Below, piece after piece: positions 13,025-27,400 of a stretch of 64,000 nt of DNA; the stretch's first letter is position 1; the number at the start of each line of letters is the position of its first letter. This DNA is from Tetrahymena thermophila SB210. Its lineage: Eukaryota; Ciliophora; Oligohymenophorea; Hymenostomatida; Tetrahymenidae. The notes beneath the pieces are model-generated. The model was not told where the DNA came from. It did no database searches and saw only the letters and a list, made by a program, of their open reading frames with translations. Where the stretch lies: the NCBI RefSeq assembly GCF_000189635.1, contig NW_002476426.1, positions 1,582,766 through 1,646,765 on the forward strand, read 5' to 3'. Both the position numbers and the translations under genes were made by a program.

Positions 13025-15274
13025 AAAATTCTCAAATAATAACAATAATAATAAAATGAAGAAATAAATAAATAAATTGTGAATATTAGTAAATAAATTT
13101 AAAATAAAAAATATATAATAAATAATTTTATAAATCAATCATCTTTATTATTTTGTTTAATTTTTATATAATAGTTATTTATTAAGCCATGTATGTATGT
13201 AAATCAATATTTAATGTATATATTTAGATTTTATTTTTTATTAATTAATAGCAAAAATATTTTATCAAAATTAATAGATTATTTATTTCCATTTTAATAT
13301 TTTTTCTTAACTCATAAATTTGTAATTAATTTAAAATAAATTTTTGAAATTAACTAGATAAAGTTGTTTAAAGGTGAGGAATTTAGTTGGATTGGAAACC
13401 ATCTCCATTCTTTATTCAATAAAGTATTAGTGAAAATAAATAAATGTATAAATCTTTAATTTAATTTATTCAATAATTTTTTGTAAATTGATTGATAACA
13501 ATATTTAAAAAATAGAACTTAAGGTTAAATTTATTAAAAATTTTTATATCATTCACATAAATTAATGAGAAAAAGTCAAAAATCTAATATTGAAGTTCAG
13601 TGATATATGATTTAACCCTAATATAAATTTATTATTACTAAATATTCTATTAATAAACAGTAGAATAAATAACCTTTAATAGAGTAAGATTTCATTACCA
13701 AAATTAAGAGTTTTGATTTACATAAAACAAAGTTTTTCGGGGGATTTTTTAAATTTTTGATTAAAATATCATAAATTCCTTTAAATTTTCTCAAATTTTC
13801 TAAGTATTTAATTACCTTTATTTCTAAGTAAATGAGATATTAATAAATTTGTGTTTAAACAATTTTTTCAATGATTTCTTCGATTTTTCAAAAATTAGCC
13901 AAAATGTTTAAAATTTAACTATTTTTTTTTTTTACATTAGCATTTATCTAAATTTGTTTTAATTAAATATTAATTAGATTAGCCTATCCAAAATTAAAAA
14001 AGTGTTTTTTTTTAATACAATCTAATTTTAATTATTTTGATATATAAACTATGATTAACATACTTAGGAATATAAATAATAGATTTTAAGTCCACTCATA
14101 TTTCCCTAAAACCTAAAAGTTTGAAAAATCAACCAATAATTAAATAAAAAATTAAAACATTTAAAAATATTATGGATGATAAAAAGTGTCTAAAATAGAT
14201 TCTTTTATTTCAGTATTAGCAGATTTTTAAGCGAGAAAATAAAAAACAATCATGTAAAATATAGATATAATACTATTGATTTTAAAAATGATCTTATCAA
14301 ATTATAATTTGTTTTATAGGAAAATTTTTAATATTAAAGTAACTACATTATACCATCATAAAGCCATACAAGTATTTTTTTATTATTTGCTTAATTATTT
14401 ATATTTATCAGGACATACTAAATTCCAATCTATCATTTATAATTTTATTCAATTTTAGATTTTATTTAAAACAAAATTCTAGCTAGATTTTATTGTGCTT
14501 TCAGATAAAAATATTCTTGTGGAGTTATGGAAGTGCAAATTAATATCTAAAGTATTTAATATAAATGTTTTATCATTAGAAAAATATTGTCCCAAATTTA
14601 TTACATTTCATAGATCAATTTTTATTATATTTTTATCCAATATAATTTTTTACAAGCCCAGCTATTAAATGCTTTAGGTATTTTAAATGAAAAAATAAAA
14701 ATATTTAATTGATTAAAAAAATATTCTGTAATTGTTCTATTAATCAAAAAAATAAAAATTACAATTTCTTGCTTCAAGTGGATGTTAAAATTTTTTGAAT
14801 TATTAAATTTAATAAGAGGTATTTCTAGTTAATTAAGGATAATTTACAATTATTATATATTTTATGATTATTAAAAATTGAAAATTAAATTGTAAAATAA
14901 AATAAAAAATTAATTACATTTTTTATTTCATGTTAACTGATTTGATTTTGACAAAATCTTTAATTAAAAAATAATTTTATTTTGTAATTAAAAGTAAAAA
15001 TAACTCTAAATTATATTTATTTTATTATAGATAGGTAAATTTATTTATATTATTTAAAACAAAAGAGATAAATAAATATTTAAGCTTGAAATGTAATAAT
15101 TATCAAAAAAAAAAAAATTGATTTATATGAATAAATAACAAATAATACTAATTTAAAAATTATGAAAATTAAAAAAAACATTTGAATTATAGAAATATGG
15201 TATAAAAGAATTTATTTTTAATAAGAGTTTAGCATAGTAAATGTGTCTGCCTTAGTTATACCAAAGATAAAGTA
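13025..15274. other. Long AT-rich intergenic region
   Basis: 2.25 kb of very AT-rich DNA between the 3' end of the giant + gene and the 3' end of the SPEF2 gene on the other strand. I find no frame with protein character; short ATG-initiated frames near 14276-14458 are hydrophobic and compositionally random. A slightly less AT-rich patch at about 13370-13430 has no recognisable RNA-gene signature. Confidence 0.6.
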
Positions 15275-15620
15275 ATGGGTTAAAATGAATAGTTATGTAA
15301 GTAAATAATTTATTCTTATTTTATTTAAATATAACTTAATTTATTTGTTTATTTATTTATTTTTATACAGCTGCTTAGGTTATTTATAAAGATTCAAGAA
15401 AGAAGTAAATCTGTATATGTAGTTATTTGTTCGTTTTCTCTTAACTATATATAATGACTAGCAGAAATAGTTTGAATAAAACTATCAATATCTATAAAAT
15501 CCTAATTAATTATAATATAATTATAAATGAAATAACATTTTGTCAGATTTAATTAATTAATTACTGTTTCTAGGTCTTTATGGATATAGAAAAGAAGTTC
15601 TTTGATATATCTAGGGCGAT
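15275..15620 (+). other. Possible small + strand spliced ORF overlapping the SPEF2 3' end
   Basis: ATG at 15275 opens MGQNEQL, then a textbook donor GTAAGT begins at 15297 and an acceptor ATACAG ends at 15370 (74 bp). Splicing restores an open frame (SAQVIYKDSRKKQ) that stays open for a few hundred bases. The downstream part lies antisense to the last exons of the SPEF2 homologue, which I regard as the real coding strand there. It could be a short overlapping gene, an antisense transcript, or chance. Confidence 0.25.
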
Positions 15621-18600
15621 CGAATAAATATGTATCTATTAATTTTTATTTATTAACATAATTATTACAAAGTAGTAAATAAATAAATTAAATAAATCTT
15701 TACCTATTTCTAATTTGCATGATTCTATTTCATCGAACCAAGATTCGGTGTTTATGAATTGAGCCTTTTCAATCATATCATCTCCTGAAGAGTTTAATTT
15801 AAGTTTTTCGAAGTAACCTTCTTCTTCTGTTTGGGTAGGAATGTGAGAGCCTGATAAGCAAATATATGTACAAATATCTTTACTGTTAATGTACCCAGTT
15901 ATGTTTGGATCAAGATTTTAAATTAACTTTTAATAAGTTTTTATTGTGTTATTCCTCCAAAATTCAGGTAGATCCCATTTACTAATTTAGTTTAGCTATG
16001 ATTTATAAAAATAATAATTATTTTTAAAAATTAATGTTTGTGAGCAAGATCTTAATTAAATTATTTACTGTTTTTCTTGTTAAGAGTTGCAATAAAGCAC
16101 GAGACTCTATTTAGTTATTTTCGTTAGTTATGCTCTTTAGTTCTTCTATGATGATGTAAAGTTATGAAATAGAAAATTTGTTTTCGTACAATGGTTCTTT
16201 GGCAGGTAAAATTATTGGCTATTTATTTATTTGTTTTTTTGAAATAATTTAGTTTTGTTTTGTTCTTTATAAAAATAGAATTTTACTGGAGGTGTTAGGA
16301 AATTGAGGATTTCATGAGAAATCACAATATCGACAAAATTGAGTTGAATTTCTTTTTGGATCTTTTTCTCTTCTTCAATATATTCACGGAAGATAGCGTC
16401 CATCTGATTTACAGCATCGTTTTCAACTTTAAAGGTATAGTCTATCCAGTCTTAAAGCTTTCCATAAAGGAGCTATGATTGAGCTTTCATTAATTTTAAT
16501 TTGCTCAAAGCAAAATCCTTAATTACTTAAACTCTGTATCTAAAAATAGCCTTTTCCATATTTATTGCTTCCTTTTATTCTTTTTCTATAGGAGTAAGTT
16601 CTTTCTTTTCTTCTACTTCCTCTACAGCATTTTTACCACCCTTTTTGACTGGTGGTTTCTTATCATCCTTTTTAGGAGGAGCTTTAGCTGCTCCCTTTTT
16701 AGCACCAGGTTTTTCTTCTACTTCTTCTTCTCCTTGATGAAGCTTTAATGTTAAATCAACAAGCTTTTCTAATCTAGGGAAGTTATTATTCTCTTCGATA
16801 GGAGGTAAACTTTCTTAATTTTATACTATATCGTTTTTAAAGTATTCAGGTATTTCTTATAACTCTCCTCCTTAAATAAGTACGTAGTAATCGTTAATTA
16901 TTTACTAGCAGCTGAAGCTTCTACTTAGTTCAGCTTAAAGTAATTATTAAATTAAAAGCATAAACTTTTCAATTTCTTTTTCGATCCAGCCAGATTTAAT
17001 GATTTGATTACGCTCTTCAGATGCTTCGTCACGCCTATTTTATTTTAGATATTTTTAGTTTAAACAAACTCGAAAAACAAAAAGCAATCATAATTGCTGC
17101 AAATAAATTTACTTAGCTTCTATAATATCATACAATTGATCATGAAGATCTTCAACTCTTTAATGAAGCTCTTCCTTTGTTTAATCTTCTTCACACATAT
17201 CAGGGTTAAGCTCAACGAACTTATTATATTCTTATTGGAACTACCTCATTAGCATCTGTAGATTAAAATTTGATAAATACCGTTAAATTTATTCAAAAAA
17301 ATGTAAATTTTTACGAATTTCTAATCAGGTCTTTAAATGAGTTCTAAAAACCTCTTTTGGATATCATGGAATCTTAAAAGAATAGACTGTTTTTACTCTC
17401 TTAAGTTGTAGAACACAAATTTGCTTGAATTAATATAGATGTCTTGAGTATTTTTCCACAAATTGACAAGGTTTTTAAGGGCAGTAGGATTAATTTTTAT
17501 ACTTGCTGAGAAATTTTAAAGATCTTGTAAAATTTCTTCTCTTGTTGTGAAAAGCCACTAATTATTTATTAAAAACTCGTTCAAAAAAAATAAAAAAATA
17601 AATTTAAATTTGATACTTTTGCTTCGTTTTCTTTTTTTATTCTTGCAATTTCTTCATCTTGTTTTTTTCTTTCTTCGATGCTATCGAGTTTATTCTGAAT
17701 AGCTTCATATTTTTGCTCTTTAGCTATTAATACCCTATCAATAATTTAATCTACTTAGTAAAAAACTTCATCGATCTTATCTTTTCCATTGACTTCTTGC
17801 CATACTATTTAATAATCTTATTATACATTGTATTTGGATTTTTAAGGAACTAATTAATTTTATGTTTCCCCATTCTCAACTTATTCTTCTGGTTGAGAAT
17901 CTTACACATTTTATGCATTTTCTTCTAAATTCTAATTCATAGATCCTGCTTAGTGCTAATTGTTAACCTATTCATTATTCTCTAAAGTTCCTTATCTACT
18001 GTCAGACTATTACTAATCTGATAAAGGGTGTTCTTCTTCATTCAAAGTTCTAATCTCAAATTTATTTCCAAACATACTATACCATTCCTTGAGCTACTTA
18101 AAATTATTATCTAATTCACAGTTTTTATCAACTATAGCTAATTCAGAAGTGCCATATTCTCTTATTTATTCAAGACGTTCAATTAGAGGAGCATTATCAA
18201 CAGGAGGAGGATTGTCATCCAAATGAAAATTTTGTTTAGTTAAAGGATCATATCTCCTTCCAAGTGCTCTGCGAAGACTTTCTTTTTTATCAATGTCTAT
18301 ATAGATGACCAAATCTAATCCAGGTTTAATTAATTAACGAGGCTTTGTTTCAACTTTAGTAGGTTTGACAATTTTTTAAGCTTTTTAGATAGAATCCTCA
18401 AATTCACTTTAAATAATCTCATCCTTTGGAAGAAATCCTGATATTTCCTTTTCTAACAGCTTCGCTTATTCATAAGTGTGAGGGAAGTCTAGTAAAACAA
18501 TGCCACTTGTATATTTATGAGTGCGGTTAATTAAGGCATTACGGAAAGTATCTTCTTTAGTTGGTGGCATTTATAAATCTTACCCTAAGTTAGGGAGTTT

Positions 18601-21477
18601 AAGTAATTATTCGTTTTCACTAGGGATACTCTTTTGAGCAAGCTGTTCAAGGAATTATTATTCAGTAACCTCAGGATGTATTTATTTTAATACGTTCTAT
18701 ATAAGTTTAATGTAATACTCATCAGGGATGTTCTAACCAGTATACAAGCACTATTCTATTTTCTAAGCTAATTAGATACTCTCTTCATCTAATTCTACTT
18801 ACTAATTTTCTTCTTCAATTTGTTACTATGAAATTCTTGCAGCTGCTATGTTAGCTTAAGATTTATTATTACGATTACTTCCACCACTAACATCGTTTCT
18901 CTCAATCTACCCAACACTATTATTATTTGGACGACTACTGCTCTTGCTACTGCGAATCTTTTCCTCACGTTATTGTTACTGTACTTATCTTTAGTATGCA
19001 TGATATTTTTCAATAAGCTCATTCATAAGAATATCAATTGAGAGAAGCTTTACACCATATTTTTTAGATATTATATTAGCAATAGTTTTTTTACCAGAGA
19101 ATTGATAACCTAGAATTGCAAGTTTTAAAGGAAGCCAATCAAAATGATTGATAACTTCTCTCTATGATTATTCTATTTCTGAGCTGTAAAAATCTTTCAT
19201 AATCCCGACTACCAAATTTCCTAAATGATAATTATTTAGAGTTTAATTTGGAATGTATTTTTCATCATTGTTCAAAGGATCTTCTCCTTAATATTCAAAA
19301 CGGTGTTAAGGAATCCATTCCCCACGTCCCTCTAAATAATCCTAAAGTTCTTAATCTGCTAAAAAGTCCTTGCTCTCAGTTTAAGATTACTCCTAATTTC
19401 TTAAATTTGGAATAGTTTCGTAATTCCTGAATTACTTTTCTTTTAAGAGAGGCTTGTTATCAATGAATAGTTTTATTTGATCATTTAAAAAGTGAGAATC
19501 AATATTTTCATTATCTTATTATTGCTATTATTCATAGCAAATATTGGCTAAATCAACTAGCTGTTCTATTAAATTTCTACATTTAGAATACACATCTTTA
19601 CGGTTTAACTGCTTTTCACTAATCTCTATTTCCCTTTAACGATTCAGTTTACTGAGAATATCATTTTCATTTTCTTATCTAAGAATTTTCAATAATTCTT
19701 CCTCTTTATACTTAGCATTTACTACATTAACTTCATTTTTTTGCTTATACTTTTCATCTCTAAGAAATCTATCTTAAATAATAATTTATTTGCACTAATA
19801 AGCTCTCCATACCTCATATTCTATTTCTTTTTCCTATTATTATTGTTAATATTTATTTATTTTCTATTGTAAATAATTTTTTATTTATTTTACCTATCTT
19901 GATTGCTACTCTAATTTTTTTAAAACTAGCTCCTCTCTTTTTCTCACTTCAATATCTCTCTAAAATTTAGCCTAGTCAACAATCATTTTTCTTCTTCTTT
20001 TATCTCTTTCTTTCCTTAAAAATTCATTAACTTGAGATTTTTCCTTGATTCTTTTCATAGTAGCAGTTGCACTGATAGTGTTTTTATGTTCTAAAAATAT
20101 GTATTAATGTTTATTTAGATATAAAATTTTAGTCAGTCAATCAAATAATAAACTAAGTACCTTTTTTAATAATATTTCCATCTTCATCTTCTTCAAGCAA
20201 GAGTCCTTTTTTTTTAAGAGTTTCTTCAAACATGTCAATATCTCTATTAGTTTCATTCTTCGTTAACTCCTTAATTTAAAGCCTTTTAGTTTCTTCCTTT
20301 TGTTTTTATTTATAATCAAATTATTTATCTGCTTCTACTCTTTATTTGGTAATTTCTTAATTCTTTTTCCATTGCTCTAAACCCTTTTCATTCCAATCTT
20401 CTTAAAAAGCCATATTTCTTTGCAACTTGTTAAGTTCAATTTTTCTCATTTACTCCTTTAATTACTTTTCTTTTTCTTCCTCACTTTCCTTTATCTTCTT
20501 TATATAAGCATCTTACTATATTTTGAACTCCTCAAATTTTTTAAGGTGGTTATCTTAGTTAACTGCTTTTTACGATCTATTTAATTAATTTAATCTTTAA
20601 TTAAAGAATTTTGATTCCATGTTGGCAAATTAAGCAATAGGTGGATTTATTCTCATCAAAGGAGTTACTGTATTATATTTTCCAGCCTTGCTATTTATGA
20701 TAACATCTGCAGGATTATTAACCTTTTCAAGTGCCTAATAAAATATATAACATTTATTTGATAAAAATAAAGACCAAAATTCTTCTTTAAAAATACTAAA
20801 AAATAGAACTTATTTAAATTAATTTGAAAAATGAAGATATAAAATATTTAAAGCATTTTTTATAATTTTAAATATTTTAAAATTTACCATTTTTAGTTAA
20901 TAGAGAATTTATGATGCCACATCTTTTCTACAATTAATAATATCATCAACTGTTTGCGAATTAAATTTCACTTTTAAAGTTCTAAATGTTGGCTATAAAA
21001 GATCGAAGTTAGTCATCTTAGCTTTTCTTGTATCCCTATATTTTTATATTTCATAAGTATTTACAATAATGTTGGTAAATCATTTTGCAGTTATATAATA
21101 TATGCAAAAACTATATTTTTAATTAGATTCAATCAATAAACTTTTAGATTTAAATTCAATAAATACCCAAATACTTATTTAAATTAGACTCCTAAAAATC
21201 ATTTCTATATTTTATTAATTTCTAAATTTCTATAAAATATTTTAGATTTCATGCTTGCTTATTAATAAATAAATGAAACAGATTAAATCTAAAATAATTT
21301 AAGGTTGTTGAAATTTATGTTATACGCGTTCTTGAATTCTTTAAAGTTGAGCTATTGATTATACTTTGAAAGTAATTCACCAAAATAATAGCCATTCGCG
21401 AAATCCTATTCAAATGAAGTTATCTTTTTGGTAAGCTAAACTTCATCGTTAAGCCAAGTAAAGATTAAATCACCCAT
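15394..21477 (-). CDS. SPEF2: SPEF2/CPC1/KPL2-like central pair protein with CH-like and adenylate kinase domains
   Basis: Encodes an axonemal protein of the C1b projection of the ciliary central pair, known in algae as CPC1 and in mammals as SPEF2, needed for normal beating. The start MGDLIFTWLNDEVQL opens a CH-like (CH_2) domain that continues over the next exons (DTRKAKMTNFDLLQPTFRTL, then YQLKMALEKV). Long E/K-rich coiled coils follow. The adenylate-kinase domain lies at about 19150-18230: P-loop GYQFSGKKT near 19110, GIVLLDFPHTYEQAK, and a lid-like RALGRRYDPLTKQNFHLDD followed by NPPP. A Lys-rich linker (about 16740-16620) and an EF-hand-like DPNITGYINSKDI (about 15900) come near the end. 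There are many short introns, including 63 bp before the last exon. TGA at 15394-15396 is the likely stop. Exact exon edges in the coiled-coil part are not all fixed. About 1,750 residues, close to the family length. Confidence 0.88.
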
Positions 21478-22385
21478 TGTTTGTCTTTGCTTTTTATTAA
21501 TATATTTATTTATTTAATAAGTGATATTCAATAATATATACAGCAAGCAGTATCTGATTGAATTAATCTTTTAATTTTACTTTTGCTTGTATTTTATTAT
21601 TTATTTCATTCATTCATTTACAAACCAATTCTAAAATTTATTAAAAACTAACAAAATCAAACATATTTTCATTTTGTGAAATAAAGTTTCAAAATTTTTT
21701 TGAATTACTTCCTCATTCATTAACCATATAGTCTTCATTCTAATTATCTTTCAAAGATTTTGTAATTGAAAATTCAATCTTTAAAATAATTATTAAATTA
21801 AATAATTCAAATCAAAATAAAATTAATTTATGTTAAACAAAATTTTTTTTTTTTAAATATAAAAATTTAAAAAAATTGTTTTACAAATCAAAACCTATTA
21901 GCATTGTGTTTAATTAAATTAGAGTTATTTTTAAATATATTGCAAGAGTTAAACAAAAATAAATTTAACATAATTTAAAAGCAAGTTAAATAGAGCTGTT
22001 TGATTGTGATGCAAAGAAAACATTTACAAAATAGAAATGAATGTATATGTATGTAAATATAAAATGATAGATCTTTGTTAATAAAATTGGATATTGTGTT
22101 GTTTTTTATTTTAATTTGATTTGTTATTTATTGTGTTGCATTCTATTTTGAGTAGGCAATAAAATAATTAGGAGAAAATAAAATTCTGTGAATTAATAGA
22201 AAAAAATGAAAAAGAAATTTGTGTGCCTTTCTAATAAGCATTTTTGATTGATTTATTTTTCTTGAAAATAATAGAACATTTAGATTTTAAAGAATGTTTT
22301 TAATTAATTTAATATTATACAATTAATTAGATTAAAAGATATTTCTAAATTCAACTTAATAGCAAGTAAAATCAAGAATATTAAA
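21478..22385. other. Divergent promoter region between SPEF2 and QCR6 genes
   Basis: About 0.9 kb separating the start of the minus-strand SPEF2 gene from the start of QCR6 on the plus strand. The two genes are head to head, so this must hold both promoters. The DNA is AT-rich, with no recognisable motif or RNA gene. Confidence 0.6.
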
Positions 22386-22829
22386 ATGAGCTCTGGAGAT
22401 CTTCCATCTGCAACCTTAAGCATGATTTAATAAGGTCAAGACCCCAAAGAATTGGTCCTTTAACATTGCAAACCTAACTGTCTTCACTGGGAATAAAAAC
22501 TTAAGAGATGTGAAGCAAAGTTAAGAGAACTTGTTAATGCTGATCCTGAAATGTCATGCGTAACTAACTAACTAGATATTTTTTCCATATTAATTTAGTT
22601 TCTAAAACTTATTATCATTGGAATTAAAACATACCATACTAATAAAAATATTTTTATTATTTATATTAAATTAGATGTATCCTCTTAGAGATTGGGTTAC
22701 TTGTGTTGAAGCTTGCGTAAAAAATTAACATAATTAATTAGCATAGTATAAAAATTATAATTTTATTAATAGGTTTAACCTCAAATTATTTCTTAACTTG
22801 TTGGTGCTTAGAAGGGAAGAATTTGGTGA
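22386..22829 (+). CDS. QCR6: Cytochrome bc1 complex hinge subunit (QCR6/UQCRH)
   Basis: Small acidic-hinge subunit of mitochondrial complex III, which sits on the intermembrane-space side and helps cytochrome c1 meet cytochrome c. Three exons: 22386-22559, 22675-22716 and 22773-22829, with introns 22560-22674 and 22717-22772, both GT...TAG and phase 0, giving 90 residues. The family signature is the cysteine spacing: HCKPNC, KRCEAKL, then SC before exon 2 and TCVEAC in exon 2, followed by VQPQIISQL. These form the two helix-locking disulfides in known homologues. It lacks the long acidic N-terminal stretch of the yeast and animal proteins. It lies head to head with the SPEF2 gene but has no functional link to it. 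Confidence 0.85.
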
Positions 22830-24400
22830 AATATAAAAACATCAATTTTTAACTTTAAAATGAGGCATATGTCATATTATTAGCTAAGAAGATAAATTAT
22901 TTGCTTGAAATTACATAACTGAGAAGTATTTATTGAATTATAATCAGTTTATCTTCTCAAAAGATGATTATTAGTAATAAATGCCTTTAATCAAGTGATC
23001 TTTAAAGGAATAAAGAATGAGTATTCAGATTAATTACTTACTAAATTAATATTTTCAAATATAACTATTTGCTAATAATTATTGTTATGTACTTGAATGA
23101 TTTATGATAATATGGTGTCTGTCCATCGAGTATAAAAATTTACATAATAATTTAACTAAATTCTCCATTGTAATTTTAATAACTTACTCTTCAAAACCTT
23201 TTTCGTATTTTATATTTTATAAGGCTAAAACTTGTTTGTTTAAAATATTTTATATTTATCACAATGTTATTAAACTCAAAAATTATTTTGGAAAGCAAAA
23301 TAATAAATTAAGCTTACTACTTAGTTTAATTGTGTTAAACTTTAAGCAATCCTAGCAGTTGATAAGTATCTAATATATTTAAAAATTAAATAAGTATATT
23401 CACAAATAACACTACAATAAAATATTTTAAAGCAATTTTTTAACAATTTTCAGGTTACAGAGTTGATTTTGAAAAAAAATACTTTTAATATAAAAAAATT
23501 TGATATAAATTAAATTAATTTTTTTATTTAAATAAAATATGTTTAATCAACAAATTGAATAAGTTTTAAATATTTAAATCAAAATTCTTAAATCTTAAGA
23601 TTGAGTTTTTTACAAAAATCAATAAATGGTTTCAAAGCAACAAATATCATGCATTCTCATTAATTAATGGTAAATAATATTTAAGACATTTTTTAAAAAA
23701 TTTTTAAATATTGGTTATTTTTTTTGACAAAGTAATTTTTGTTAATTCTCCATAATTAAAGAAAAATATTAATTTTTAGTTCATTTCTATCTTTTAAAAC
23801 CTGTTTCAAATTTAAAGAATGTCTTTGAATAATAATAATTTCTTCAGAACAAAATGCTTTTAAAATAAACATTTTAAAGAATATATAAAAATTTTAATTT
23901 AAAAATTATGAAAATAAATAGAAATTTAAATTAATAGATCTAATCAAATAATTTAAAATAGTTGAGGACTTACTTTTTATATTTTCCAATTAATAGACAT
24001 AAAACTAAATTGGTAAATAACGATAAATCATGCTAGGATTAAATATCTATAAAAATAATCTTTGAGTATTCATATTAAATTGCAAAATAACAATTTTTTA
24101 TATTTTTTTTTGTAAATTATAATAATAAATTTTTTCAATTGGTTTTAATTTAAGTTAATCATTGATAAATTAAATATTAATTTTTGAATAATAAAAATTT
24201 AAAAAGAAAACTGAATAAGATTGTTGAAAGTAATAAATATGAAAGATAAACTATAGTTTATTTAAAATATGGAATGGAAAAATACATAACAAAATAATAA
24301 TTTTTGATTATATATGTAAGATTTATAATTTAATTATATAAATAAATAGAAATTGAATCGATAGGAGATAAATTTTTTCAAATCTAATCTACCTACACTT
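22830..24400. other. AT-rich intergenic region
   Basis: About 1.6 kb between the 3' ends of QCR6 and the kinesin gene (tail to tail). Only A/T-rich DNA with runs of A and T is seen. A short open frame at 23104-23355 encodes an unpatterned hydrophobic string and is judged to be chance. Confidence 0.6.
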
Positions 24401-27400
24401 TCAAGCATATTATGTGTTAGGTTTATAAATGTTATTCATTAAATTTTATTACTATTAATTTCCTCCTGAATTAATGTTACTTGTTTAACTCACATAAGAA
24501 ATTTGCTGAGGTTAAGGTGAGGTTAAATTTAACTAGGCTATAGGAGTTGAGTTAAGTTATGCAACTGCTTATGAAGAAGTTAGAGCGCTGTTTAGTTTAC
24601 TATTGTATGTACTAGGTATAGTAAGAGATATAGTTTAAGGTTATCCATTTTAATTTTATGAATTTAAAGAGGAATATTATTAATTAAGGGGGTTTATTTA
24701 TAGTTGACTAGTGTTGCTTTAACCAGGAGTTATGCTTTCAGTTGAGTTATATCCATTTATGACATCAAAATTATTTTTATTTTGATAGAGGTTTATACTT
24801 ATTACGTTATTAGATGCACCTGCTGATGAATATCCATTTTAGCTTGATTGAGTATTTTAATTTGTTATACCTGTGCTAATTTTTCTATTTTGGTTAGTAG
24901 GAGAGCTTAGCTTTTGGTTTTAAATCTTTTCAGCCGGGTTTTGGTTAGACACTTGTGTTTGCATCAGATCAATATCAGAATCAGAGTTAAATATGTTTGA
25001 TGCTAAATTTGAGAGCATTAAATGTCTCTAGAATTCTTCTGAACGTTTTTTCTTTTGTTTATCGATTACATCTTAAACTAAATGGTTAACTTTTTTATTA
25101 GGAGACAATGACTGATATTTATTTTAATTGCCAATATTGTTTTCTTTTTCTACTAACGACTTTTAAGGAAGTCTATTTTTTAAAAAATATAAAATTATTA
25201 ATTCAAAAATAAAAAATCATCTTAGAAAATAAAAAAAAATATACCCAAAAGATTTTATTCTTTGCTGTGTGAGAGATACCTGAGACTGAACCATTCCATG
25301 AGAAGGTGCTGATTGATTATACCTTTCTGATTTATAATTTTATTCTTCAAAAACACGTTTTAATCTTTCAACTGAAATTTAATCACTTTAGCTTAGTATA
25401 AATCGTTAAAACTAAGAAGAATCTAATCTCTGAATAAGGTCTTTTATTTCTTTTAATGTTTCCTAATTGACATCATTTGTTGACACAATATTGTCTAAGC
25501 GACGAATTTCCTGATAAATATTATAATTTCCCTTTTAGGTCTAGGATTAATTAGTATCTTGAACTGATTTTTCTTGTACTCCATAAATATTACTTGAATA
25601 ACCTTGGTTTTGCTACTAAAATTATGAATTTAAACCACTTTTTTCTTTTTCTTTATACAAATCCACTTTTTAAGTAACGAGAGAGCTTTCTGGCGTAGAA
25701 ATTTTACTATCTTTTTGGCTTGATTGCTATTAAATCCCTCTTGTGATTGATTCATTTCTTCTTTGAGAGCTGTTAGATGCAAGATTAATTGTAAATTTGC
25801 TTAATGAGGAAGATGAAGGAGTGTTGTGATTTTAATGTCCTGTTAAATAAGAAGATTGACCCTATGAATTTGTATTCTAATGCGATGGTTTTTAACTAGT
25901 ATTGCTGTAGAATGAGGAAATATTTTATTATGGAGGAAGAGAATGAGGCTTTTGATGGAGAGATGATATAGTTAGAAAAGGTGTTTGAATTATTTCATTT
26001 ACTGCTTAATTTGGTGAGGCTTCTTTATTAAACTCATTTGATTTTTTATTGCTTAATAAATTGTTAATATGATTGTTAAAGCTGTTACTTTTATCAGTTC
26101 CATTTATCCTTTCTAAAGATTGGCGTTTTTCGGATCCTTAGTTTTTATTTGAAGCGTAAATCTCAGGGAATTCATCAGTTTATAAAAAATCTACAAGTGA
26201 AATGTCAGGGTTATTGCCTTTTTTCTATCCAGAGCTTAAAATGTTTTGTACTTTTTTGTCTATTAAATCTCCTTTCTATTAAGGACTTTCATTTAACTAA
26301 TTTGATCTGTAATTTAATTGGTTTTCAACTTATTTAGTTACTTACTCATTATTATTAAGATTGCTTTAATATACTGTTGATGCGTTTGGGAATAAATCAT
26401 ATTCGTTTGATGGTTTATTGTTACTGTTATAATTATTATTTGAACTTAAAAATTTTAATTTTTCATCTAAAGTTGAATGCATCATTGTGGCATTTTAAAC
26501 TTGAGAGGGTTCTTCATCGTCTTTTTAAATTTTTCTAAATATGTTGATAAATTCTTTATATTCGTTTCTAGCATCTTACAATTTATTTGCTACTTATGGA
26601 TTATTTGAATTGCTGCTGATATTATTGTTATTATTTGTGTTTAAGCTAATATTATTATGTTAGCTATTTAATTAGCTAACATTATTGCTTGAGGGTATAG
26701 TACTTTGTAAGCCTAATTTAGCTATTGAATTTGATTAATTATTATTGTTGGAATTGGAAGCTAAATTTGTCTTTGAAGATACTTAATTTGGTGTAATAGT
26801 TAGAGCTTGATTAATTGAAGAAGTATTATTTGGAAAAGAGGAGAGAGCACCTACAGCTCCACTACTATTGTTTTTTACTCCCTAAGCTTGTTTCTCACGA
26901 TGAGTGAGCACAGATTTCCTATTTATAATAGATTAAGCTATTGAAGACGGACTTTTGTAAACAGTTGAGAGTCTTGCAGAACTTTAAGTTGGAGAAGAAA
27001 AATTTTAATAATTATTGCTTGTAGACATTTAAGAGCTTGAAGCCATCAAATTTTTGCTAGCCATCAAATTCTAATTCAAATTATTAGGTAATGCTGTAGT
27101 TGAACTGTTGATATTGGTTATACCATTGCTGTTTTAAGTTTTTGAAGTTTCTAAGTTATTATTGTTTGTGCTTTTTGCTGTTTAATTAGGGCTTTATACT
27201 CTCATTTAAGGAGAGCCTGGAGCTTATCTTTACAATCCCTAAGAAGTCATCATAGAACTCTAAGTAGTTTATGTTGGGTTTTTGGAGTTAAGAGTTGATG
27301 CCAAAGTAGTAGTTTTTTAACTTTGTTACAAATTCATAATCCCGCCAGAAGAGGCAGAAGTTACAGCTAAGGAAGACGATGCAGAAGAAGATTGTCCACT

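Noticed and set aside
13370..13430. Slightly GC-richer patch considered as a tRNA or snRNA gene
   Set aside because: No cloverleaf, T-loop GTTCRA sequence or known snRNA start is present.
23104..23355. + strand open frame of 83 codons
   Set aside because: Random hydrophobic/Lys composition in AT-rich spacer, with no splice or family signal.
26149..26337. + strand open frame of 62 codons
   Set aside because: Antisense to the low-complexity kinesin tail, which is continuous in one frame on the minus strand.
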